Below, piece by piece: positions 50,617 to 64,000 of a DNA stretch of 64,000 bases. The stretch comes from Amoebidium appalachense (taxonomy: Eukaryota > Ichthyosporea). Location: positions 10,354,001 through 10,418,000 of the forward strand of contig CAVNZM010000006.1 of assembly GCA_963693365.1 (NCBI GenBank), read 5' to 3'. The translations under genes and the position numbers were made by a program. The notes under the pieces were generated by a model that was not told where the DNA came from, made no database searches, and saw nothing but the letters and a program-made list of their open reading frames with translations. Within the stretch, counting starts at the first letter, position 1; every line of letters starts with the position of its first letter.

Positions 50617-51151
50617 TTCCCTACTTACTAACCTACACACAATTTTCTTGCAGCTCATCATGGCAGTCCAACTGGATGAAAGTTGCTTCGATACTAGCCT
50701 CTCCAAATTCACCAACCTCCGCCATATCGATATTGGTGTCGAATGCGTGCACATGGAAAACCCACTCCAGTGCCCCAACCTCACGTACGCCCGGTTTGTG
50801 AACGAGGCGTTCGGGGGCAATTCGGGATCGGCCAGCCTTGAGTGTCTGAAGGATTGCAAAAGCCTGAGGACCCTTGTGTTTGACGGATACGAGGTGGATT
50901 TCTCGGGCATTGAAGACTTCACCAATCTCGAGGTTCTCCGGGTGACGGCCCTAGACACAGGCGGGGAACCGCTCATCAGCAAGGAAGTGTACGCCAAATT
51001 ATCGTCTCCCAACTGCTGCCCTAAGTTGCGACGTGTGCGCGAAGGGGGTTGGTGGATGGAATTTAAGCCCAAAACCACTCTAGTGCGTAGTGGGGACCGG
51101 AAAGTTTTGCTTAAATCTGACGAAGAGAACGAGGAAGAGGATTCCGATTAG
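39615..51151 (+). CDS. F-box protein with LRR-like C-terminal half
   Basis: Three exons: 39615-40397, 40831-41019 and 50654-51151 (stop TAG 51149-51151), all joined in phase 0, 489 residues. The N-terminus has an F-box (LFDKLPDNVLGLVLGALPFY, then RKDATRVCRRFRRVAL, about residues 9-48), the Skp1-binding motif of SCF ubiquitin ligases. The rest has degenerate leucine-rich-repeat-like segments, clearest in exon 2 and early exon 3 (LAKYHNLTDLTLDY, CTNLKKLRLYDY, FTNLRHIDIGVE, CKSLRTLVFDGYEVDFSG, FTNLEVLRVTAL). These would be the substrate-recognition region. The protein ends in an acidic tail (SDEENEEEDSD). Intron 2 is 9.6 kb because it holds a full-length chromovirus in the same orientation plus an inverted solo LTR. 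The donor of intron 1 is AAG|GTCTGT. Exon phases fit; the substrate is unknown. Transcription through the element's LTR could affect expression (inference). Confidence 0.8.
41095..41175. repeat. (CA)n next to the chromovirus insertion
   Basis: About 38 CA units ending about 10 bases before the 5' LTR. Confidence 0.95.
41186..41804 (+). repeat. 5' LTR
   Basis: 619 bp, TG...CA ends. Contains a TATATAA box (41657-41663) and a GC-rich palindrome around 41300-41340. Relative to the 3' LTR it has one extra 9-bp segment (TGTAGCGGC) in that palindrome. Confidence 0.97.
41657..41663 (+). promoter_or_regulatory. LTR TATA box
   Basis: TATATAA in the 5' LTR, about 140 bp before the LTR end; the same word is in the 3' LTR at 49287-49293. 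Likely core promoter of the element RNA. Confidence 0.6.
41806..41823 (+). other. putative primer-binding site
   Basis: TGGCGACCGCGCAGTTCC starts one base after the 5' LTR. A leading TGG matches the complement of a tRNA CCA end; the tRNA species is not identified. Confidence 0.55.
41857..43857 (+). CDS. gag: Gag polyprotein of the chromovirus
   Basis: 666 residues from an ATG in a good context (ACCATGG). Residues about 20-130 are low complexity, rich in Pro, Thr, Lys, Asn and Glu with near-repeats of NEHTNT. A coiled, charged segment follows, then an acidic linker. Residues about 375-550 form the retrotransposon capsid domain (LPEYKGDLQDKCTVIEWLHE, RVWYTNFTRTQGELTFDAF, VAEFASRHARLWARVYPL). 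The C-terminus has two cysteine clusters, CNRGCKYGSHAEGKTC and CHSCKQKGHFGGSPIC. The second resembles a zinc knuckle with wider spacing (C-x2-C-x4-H-x6-C rather than x4), probably binding element RNA. It ends at TAG 43855-43857, after which the same frame stays open into pol. Confidence 0.95.
   Translation: MAGEFDDYPVLSDNESKLTRDTKKPTAVKPPPPTQKKAKTPGQGTKTLPTPPPTQPRAPQKPNTITKPNTHTNTKATTKPTGNEQTKPNESTKPKDKTKRNEHTKTNEHTNTNEHTNTNKHTNELQVATKEKTKQDRDTATALAEVRGRVLSKFYRIETLRRAIQTAIDAGRPVMDLEADVAQIYSEISQMEDTTLSRMLCTSAKWSELEREAQLVAEARVKNTTVPTTPRPPPPTTGKKPLSPVPSGCTDPKVIAPPAPPTKFTYKDVLARTLSYTDSDAENEEKHEQSYEDTPTNENEHMTAKVHEEDHFDQPKAPVFNEIPLAGSPLASAGGLAGTPSRPRGSDVSTGSGGKAGSILNKHFAEHEKLWLHPLRQLHASEYGPILAALKLPEYKGDLQDKCTVIEWLHEFSQQMFCIAGVPPTLAVRWAVQCFPLASPARVWYTNFTRTQGELTFDAFAHALVTKFHDQRVQEALSAELNALKQGKQKVAEFASRHARLWARVYPLKSEAHQILDLSHRLGGEDEQEFRKYQLRQTRKEEELTLSGVVAYLAEKERDRHTRTPSTILTQKPPTKQQPGGGSGASEKPSIFSRMGTTPCNRGCKYGSHAEGKTCPALKFECHSCKQKGHFGGSPICPKYDPNFKKGTRKAEIEANRAKFKRARVE
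43858..48759 (+). CDS. pol: Pol polyprotein: PR-RT-RNaseH-IN-chromodomain
   Basis: 1633 codons after the gag TAG, in the same frame, ending at TAA 48757-48759. No ATG lies near its start, so expression as a Gag-Pol fusion by reading through the TAG is expected. Protease active site VVVDSGASHSC at about 44236-44268. Reverse transcriptase at about 45480-46350 with PYSAPMVLVAKKDGSLRVCI, SALDLNGGYHQ and catalytic YLDD (46024-46035). RNase H at about 46610-46880 (FIVDSDASQYALGAV, YAANKREALGVYWA, RTDHSSL). Integrase HHCC zinc domain at about 47449-47580 (H..H...CKACQ) and DDE core at about 47655-47985 (MDITEM, SDNGANLA, SPQTNGAVERFNRTLKN). Chromodomain at about 48540-48700 (FEVAKIIAHKY, YKVRWKGYTAKNDTWEP), which in this group guides integration to marked chromatin. 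The terminus is basic. No disabling mutation seen. Confidence 0.96.
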   Translation, partial: EGGQGTGLSPVEHNVFDLIAELELCSPLADKLQNKSTGAEISVVSEPSHESACAPPPHEQLPPCTDPPMHTHTPPPRKKKNVHFADRVHSSIAEPRHENATVCTLTHENKCTATLARMYVHGKLVTVVVDSGASHSCISTAFYESLPVVARKRIQHVPNFSVLDAQSNEMTCQGSISLTLAIPNESALVVHRWHVIDNLPYDALLGVDFMGPQQGRIDYGAAELSFMYAKGNRRCSIPVWWLRGSAEETAVSRVLITTTGIHLPVDASNIATCKIKLAAGAPPPRTLDCCMGTVVPCGPLNSRAYTTACSVTSLARISNNEPPLSTSEESVIEDEYECKVLLTNTSDHHVYLGPGTEVAMFIPLQSDDTVTLLARPHSGNGTRRATTPHPGHPLGTSAKTNFSSQESTEEPTEHEPHTFQAATNINGSIKVCERSKIMNMSTKENTTQRSSTKMNGFGNPARTKPEVGPPTIEAADGAPSTTALEDTNNLRKRTHECTSDGEAATDDDLPFGVKPPEEYDMPGTPPDQRKPLAKRIRKLLKKWKHVFSAHDNDFGLSTLDELSIEVTTTIPQYRRPYNIPHHLRDSLHKQIQNWVEFGVIEPASSPYSAPMVLVAKKDGSLRVCIDFRMLNLITKKDGYPLPRIDMALGMLRGARVFSALDLNGGYHQVKVADNDKEKLAFTTPWGQYQFARAPFGVSNMPAVFSRMMNRVFAGMLWTHVLIYLDDILVMSPTIEEHFGHLDSCFSRLCDAGLKLKGRKCSLFMEEVGYLGHRVCPDGIKVDPEKVAAIKNKSYPQNLSELRSDLGLFSYYRIFVDDFSHTAEPLTRMLGTSKEDSELLKRIHAKMPPSTKPAKRNGSAKQRKDEAKNLHADSAAILATKKKAQKNAAWVWGTEQEKAYDTLKNALINAPVLAHPDFTKPFIVDSDASQYALGAVISQVGDDGKERPIAYASRTLSKSERNYAANKREALGVYWAVCKAFRAYTYGAPFLLRTDHSSLTRILSTGDAPEPVVAGWQMALSAYTYEIQHRAGKHHSNADGLSRPSKENAQPGPEDTELTYPSLIGTVSGSSTVFAVTRSAAATAQAQAATHPPPAEPTKPNTTPPEFIPPKADGRMPTYEQYVSAQKADKHIAKVRAYLEKAPGYELFGNEIAMEASRCTIDNDLVYVWVLEQRGPRKPSKEPRIWVPSTLVRLVLAACHDAPTAGHLDAARTFHRVTQIAWWPRVWQDSVQWVTTCKACQYRKTPRMQKKLRIHDGFIPTYPFQYVSMDITEMPTKSDLRVSLLVFLDLFTRWPEVILFHKTPTAEDVAKAFEDSIYCRHGRPEFLVSDNGANLAAMLVTDVCRVLATKRIFASPYSPQTNGAVERFNRTLKNILATLVQDKHHEWIDYLPQVLFSYRTAYHSSLGDTPFFMLYGRDPVEPPRPPIAASCGMETEEYRRELLQRVQYARQTVTRIMSEAARRSKITANKNAREPTELEGLVLKAVTDSTTDHSLPTALRTKWEGPYRVLRRVTDAPMSYEIQRVGSTDTVRAHARHLKPYFPRDDVDMTPADSGPQDSPTPTFEVAKIIAHKYDSATAQALYKVRWKGYTAKNDTWEPHSGLQDTAAGALTDYLGTLVAGPASQPARKKRRRR
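43873..43889 (+). promoter_or_regulatory. hairpin after the gag UAG
   Basis: ACTGG (43873-43877) can pair with CCAGT (43885-43889) over a 7-nt loop, 15 nt after the TAG. Position is like the 3' stimulators of stop readthrough in gammaretroviruses; function is inferred. Confidence 0.4.
48811..48824 (+). other. polypurine tract
   Basis: GAGAAGGGGGGGAG directly abuts the 3' LTR start; the standard primer for plus-strand DNA synthesis. Confidence 0.85.
48825..49434 (+). repeat. 3' LTR
   Basis: 610 bp, matching the 5' LTR apart from a 9-bp segment missing from the GC-rich palindrome. Ends TGTTTACA; followed by the ACCTC target duplication. Confidence 0.97.
49640..50119 (-). mobile_element. solo LTR of the same family, inverted and diverged
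   Basis: 480 bp starting TGTAAACAG and ending TGTTTACA. Read on the minus strand it matches the chromovirus LTR in its terminal about 90 bp (including AAAGACAGAGAACGGGTAG and CACACGCGGCCAGGTT on the plus strand), in the TATA segment (CGTACTGGGACGGCTTTG, TATATAGCCCCCAGG) and at its other end (AGTAAACATGTACA). The middle has diverged. ACACA flanks both sides, which could be the 5-bp target duplication but is part of a CA repeat. No internal coding region remains. Confidence 0.85.
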
Positions 51152-51785
51152 GCATTGGCAAGGGGAGACAGGAGGAATCCGAGGGGAATGTTTAGTAAGA
51201 TGAAGGATATGGAACTTGATGATCATGACACAGAAGTTTGCCCAGTGGTAATATGATTTGTTTTCCAAGTGGGCCGAGGATGCGAGATATTATTAGGTTC
51301 TTCCCCTCCTCCCTGTTTCCCTTTTTTTCTTTCTTCTTTTGCATGTGTATGGTGCGTGTGCATGTGTGCACGTGTGTGTGTGTGTGCGCGCGGGTGTGTG
51401 TGTGTATGTGTGTGGGGGTGGGTGACAGTTGGTGGGTGGGTGGGTGGACGGGTGAGGCGAAGTTGTGTGTGCGTGCTTGCGCATGAGCCAGGGCAGCTTC
51501 AAGTGTGGACAACAACCCGCATCATAACACATGCACGGTATATTGCTCTCCGGGCTGGGTCTTGTCCCAATATATCAGTAAATCAACCATGAAGAAGGAC
51601 ATTGTACAGTTGTCTTCAGAAATCCTTATGCCAGTATAACTGTGCAAGAAAAATGGTCCGACTAAAATCTTTTGTGTTGGCGTGGAGCAATACATAATGA
51701 TGCACGTGTACCATATGCAGTGTGCCGGCTGATCGTCCCCTGCAGCTCGAGGAGCTCCAACATATTACGAGCCAGGAAAATATCT

Positions 51786-51822
<37 letters not shown>

Positions 51823-52757
51823 CGCCCCACACACACACACACCACCACCACCACACACACACACACACTCACGTATACACTTCCTCCAAGGTCTCCATAC
51901 ACAAGTGCCACTTGACGCGAGCGCGCGCGCGCGCACACACACGCACGCACGTGCACACAGAAACAAATCTCAAGTGTCTGATTGTGGCACACGCAATCAC
52001 GCGCATACACTGGGCCACATGGATTAATGGAGGCCCAGTCTGTCACACCGTGGCACACACACACGTACACACACACCCACACACCTACACACATTGATGG
52101 TGGTGGTTTGTCACAGTGTGCTTGTGTGTGTACGTGTGTGTGTGCGCATGCGCGAGAAGGAGGGGGGGGGGAGGGGGGGCACTGTAGGGATTTTGGAGTG
52201 TGAGGACGGTGCAGCCTATTGGAGGTGCACGTGCAAACCTGGTGGTGGCTGAAAGGGGGGCAAACAGAAAATGCCGCAAAAACCAAGCTAAAAGTCCCAA
52301 CCTTCGTGGGGAAATCACCACGTGTTCATATTACCCATATAAAGAATGTCATATACCTATTTTTTCTGCGATGTGCACGGCGGCGGCAAACTCGAATAGC
52401 AACCGTGCAAGCACTTTTCAGACTGTGTCCACTGTCCCCCCCCCCCCCCTCCCCAACAACAACAACCCCAAATGATCACCGCAGTGCCGTGCCTAGGTCG
52501 TTATCCTGGTACTGGGTAGCTCCCGGCCCTGCCAAGCCAGGCTAACGTGGCCCGAAGGGGACAATACATAGCCATTGCACATTCTTACACAGTGCACTAA
52601 CTATTAACTTGAGTATAGCCCGATGTACACGGGGAGATACAAATTCGCAGATGCCCACTTACATAAACAAACAGCAGCCCTCTTATGCTGTTGCCGTCAA
52701 GGCCCCTCTTTGTTCCCTTTCTTCTCAGTATGTATGGCGGATACATGCATTTTATTT

Positions 52758-52764
<7 letters not shown>

Positions 52765-52793
<29 letters not shown>

Positions 52794-52815
52794 TATTATT
52801 ATTATTATTATTATT
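52765..52815. repeat. (TA)n followed by (TTA)n
   Basis: About 12 TA units then about 8 TTA units; the only AT-type microsatellite of note among GC-rich ones. Confidence 0.95.
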
Positions 52816-53162
52816 TTTGCTCCCCCTGAACCGAGCCTAATAGTGTGTTGCCCTTTAGCAGGCGCAGGAGTGTTACTCTAATTTTTAGGACCTTTCTTCC
52901 TGTCATTCCCTTTCCACTTTCAAAAGCAGGTTGTGTTTTGGCAAGCAGAACCACATACATAGGTTCAAGTGTATTGTGCATCTTGAATAGTCATGTGTTT
53001 GCGTTCACCGTACGCGGACACAGTACTGTACCAGGCATGCTTGCAAGCCCCTGACCTTCTAGTCTCTGATCATAACTCACTTCCCCCGCTCGGTCTCGTT
53101 GTGTCCTGAGTAGCCTGTCTGGCCGTGTCTTTGAGTGGTGGTGTGGTGGTGGCGGTGCCTGT

Positions 53163-53664
53163 GGTTGGGGGGGGGGGGGAAGGGGGAAGGGGGGAGGGGG
53201 GGGGGGGGGAGAGGAGGGTGGTGGTGGTGGTGGTGGCGGTGTTGGAGGAGGGGGAGGGGGGAGGGGGGGAGGGGGGGGGGGGGGGGAGGAGGGTGGTGGT
53301 GGTGGTGGTGGCGGTGTTGGAGAAGGGGGAGGGTGGGGAGGAGAGGGAAGGAGGTAGGGAGGGAGGGAGGAAGGGAGGGGGGGGAGGGAGGGGAGGGAGG
53401 GAGGGAGGGAGGGAGGGAGGGAGGGAGGGAGGGAGGGAGGGAGGGAGGGAGGGAGGGAGGGAGGGAGGGGGGGAGGGAGGGAGGGAGGGAGAGAGAGAAA
53501 GAGAGGGGGGGGGAGAGAGAAGGGGAGGGGGTGGTTGGGGGGAGGGGGGGGGAAGTGGAAAAGGATTGGGGGGGAAGCGACGGGGGGGAGGGGAGTGATG
53601 GTGGCGGGGGCGGTGGTGGTTGGGGGCCGGGGAAGGGGGAGGGAGGGGGGGGGGTGGTGGTGGT

Positions 53665-53707
<43 letters not shown>
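53163..53707. repeat. G-rich (GGGA)n / (GGT)n block
   Basis: About 545 bp with almost no C on the plus strand. Two (GGT)n-containing near-duplicates (about 53210-53240 and 53285-53320), a GGGA array of about 30 units (53355-53490), and a terminal G run of about 40. Strong G-quadruplex and triplex potential. Confidence 0.9.
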
Positions 53708-53708
<1 letters not shown>

Positions 53709-54925
53709 TGAGGGGAAGAGGGGGGGAGGACGGGGATGGGATCGGAAACATTCTACGAGCGACACCATAGGGCCTGAGGGTATTTTGATACCTTGCTTAT
53801 GTCGTGCCTCCTGTTATTAGTGTGTTTCATTACAACCCTGAAAGCACCATTCCCCACCCCATCCTATTCACTCGAGTCAACCAGAAAGAAAGCAGAAAAG
53901 CAAGGTTGGGACGAAGTTCTAACGCCAATCGGAGACCTCGAAACAGCACGATGTACAAAACGTACTCCTATTGGTCATATACGTTCAATTGAGAAGACCA
54001 GGCTTTTTGAAGCGCATGATACAAGTCTTTCAAAATCTTTTATTAAATGACTTATAAATTTTAGCTGGTATTAAAACGACTTTTTAAATGAATCCCCTAG
54101 TCGACAGAAAATCACACTTTTGCCGCCCTTATTGAAATTGCTAAACTTCCTAGCCGGGGTCTTGTTCCGTAATTTTCATATTCAATAATCATGCCGCTCT
54201 CTATGTATGTGTGCAACTCTATATTTTTTGCCTAAGAAAAAAGGGGACACATTTAACTATAAGTCACGTGGTTTCTGAAGCTGCTCTCAACAAAAAGTAA
54301 ATAGAACACACGGTAGTTCTGATTTTGAAGAAAGGATAATATTCTCCTACGGTAAAATTACTTGACAAAAGATGGGTAGGGATTTTGGAAGATTCGGTGG
54401 GAGCCAATCACAGTCGACGTGAAAAGGCGCGCTTGTTTCCTTCGAAATTCGAACTTTTCAGTTTTCAACTTGACACCGTTTTCGTTGGTTTGTGGCGCTG
54501 TGTTGAGGGTTTCAGATATTAGTCTCAGCGGGTGGTCAACTCTCCTGTGGTCAGAAAAGTGCTCTGGTTTGATAATTTGCAAAGGTCACTCAAGTATTGG
54601 ATAGGTATAGAAGGGTGGAGTAAGGCTGATTATTGCAGGATAGCGTAGCCTCGTAGTCACTGGTTCCGGCAAGAAGGCAATCCAAGCACAGCCATCCAAA
54701 CTCTCTTCCTTCCACGCACAGTTTCAACGCGTCTTGCTAGTGCTTGTTAGGACTCTTACTGTGTGGAATAATGGCGAGCAACCTCATCTCTGAGTTATTT
54801 TGAAAACATGGGGCACGCAACGGCCACATAACTGTAGAACTGTAGACCTTGAGATCCAACACACACACAAGTAGGCGTCGGGAGATTAGCCGAAGTCAGC
54901 CTAGAGGCCATCTTGCGTCGAAAGA

Positions 54926-63040
<8,115 letters not shown>

Positions 63041-63178
63041 GTGGGGGGATGTGTGGGAAGAGGGGGAGGGGGGGGGGGGGGGGGGGGGGGCACTGGACAC
63101 TATGTGGTGATGGGTAGTTGTGGATTTGCTGGTTTTAGGCATGTGTGTGTGTGTGTTTGGGGGGGGGGGGGGGGGGGG

Positions 63179-63692
63179 GGCTGCCACGTGCGACTGTGGC
63201 CTCAGCCGCCGTATGATCAACTATACTCTGGTGAGGCCACGAATCGAGCTTACAGGGTGGTGCAGCCTTCGCGATCGCTGATTGGTCAATTCCGTGCGCC
63301 ACCCCCTCGAAGCCGCCATGGAGCCAGGACTGTGTTTTTTGAACTCTTTATCGCGGACTTAAATCTAAGTTAAAACTTCATCCAATCAAAAGAGCGAGCT
63401 GGAAGGCCCAATCTGCCTACAACGATGCGTGATTGACTTCGAATGAAAACTCTCGTTGGAACCATGAATCTAAATGGAATGCCGGCTGCTGCAGGGCCTT
63501 TTTCCCAGTGTTTTTGGCAGAGTGTCGCCGGAACCAAAAAATCTGCTACCTTTGGAGGTAGCTCTTATTTTTCAAGGCTGACAAAACTTTCCTTTCGAAG
63601 TTGACTGATCACGCGCCAACTCATACCCTTGAAAAATCGCCAGAGTATAGTTGATCATACGGCGGCTGAGGCCACAGTCGCACGTGGCAGCC
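63179..63692. mobile_element. 514-bp inverted-repeat element (MITE-like)
   Basis: Perfect 53-bp terminal inverted repeats at 63179-63231 and 63640-63692, starting GGCTGCCACGTGCGACTGTG. The 408-bp interior has no ORF for a transposase, so this would be a non-autonomous DNA transposon or foldback element. The left end abuts a G-run and the right end an A-run, and no clear target duplication is visible. It sits after SPX-ankyrin exon 12, most likely within the next intron. Confidence 0.85.
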
Positions 63693-63808
63693 AAAAAATA
63701 CACAAAAAACAACAACGATTGTGCATACTAGGGATAGTGTACACGTTTTCGTGACTTCAATTGCGGCATACACATTTTCTAGAAGGCGTTTGACTATGTG
63801 TGCTTGTT

Positions 63809-63876
<68 letters not shown>

Positions 63877-64000
63877 AGTTTTTGTGAGGTGGGGGCGCCA
63901 TCGCCACTGCCACCACCACCCATCCACCTACCCACCCACCTCCAAAGCTCCTGCTCACTTCACCATGGACGCTAGCATGCACATGCACACATGCACAAGC
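63693..64000. repeat. (GT)n and GT-rich end of window
   Basis: (GT)n of about 31 units at 63811-63873; no further SPX-ankyrin exon could be recognised before the window ends. Confidence 0.8.

Larger units (their letters stand above)
51152..54925. other. intergenic stretch between F-box and SPX genes
   Basis: No gene supported. Holds GT-rich sequence (51350-51480), a C-run with CA repeats (51787-51870), (TA)n(TTA)n at 52765-52815, and the G-rich minisatellite block 53163-53710. 53790-54900 is AT-rich unique sequence that should include the promoter of the SPX-ankyrin gene. Confidence 0.55.

Overview
Nuclear DNA of an intron-rich eukaryote. Three multi-exon genes can be rebuilt exon by exon with GT-AG splice sites and matching codon phases, and the only transposon with intact coding capacity is a Ty3/gypsy chromovirus. 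Nothing prokaryotic is present. The standard genetic code fits all genes. An SPX-ankyrin protein of the fungal Pho81/Gde1 kind plus a multi-HMA copper ATPase would suit a fungus or a protist, but the sequence does not let me place the organism further. The non-coding DNA is remarkable: long G/C homopolymers (up to 57 nt), C-to-A composite tracts, (TG/CA)n, (GA)n and (ACGC)n arrays occur every few hundred bases. Most long ORFs outside the genes named here are translations of these repeats.

Layout. 1-3088, minus: five phase-compatible exons of a gene I do not recognise, running off the left edge. 5509-19189, minus: 21 exons of a CstF-77 (CSTF3/RNA14-type) mRNA 3'-end processing factor; its first coding exon was not found. 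22594-23176, minus: a SET-domain methyltransferase copy with an in-frame TAG, probably a pseudogene. 29073-36220, minus: a complete seven-exon Cu+-transporting P1B-ATPase of 1221 residues with five HMA domains. 38171-39258, minus: a tentative two-exon hypothetical gene. 39615-51151, plus: a three-exon F-box/LRR-like gene whose second intron holds an intact 8.2-kb chromovirus (41186-49434, perfect 5-bp target duplication) and an older solo LTR of the same family in reverse orientation (49640-50119). 54926 to beyond the right edge, plus: twelve exons of an SPX-ankyrin protein. A 514-bp inverted-repeat element (63179-63692) lies in its last visible intron or 3' region.

The host genes are unrelated housekeeping functions: mRNA 3'-end formation, copper transport, F-box (ubiquitin ligase adaptor) and phosphate sensing. 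They are spaced by repeat-rich DNA and do not form an operon-like cluster.

The points most worth a second look are: the chromovirus joins gag and pol in one frame through a single UAG codon followed by a hairpin (predicted stop-codon readthrough) and is strongly enriched in CGAA on its coding strand; many host introns carry a long C tract immediately after the 5' splice site; the copper ATPase has GEGIND in place of the canonical GDGIND; and the unrecognised gene at the left edge.
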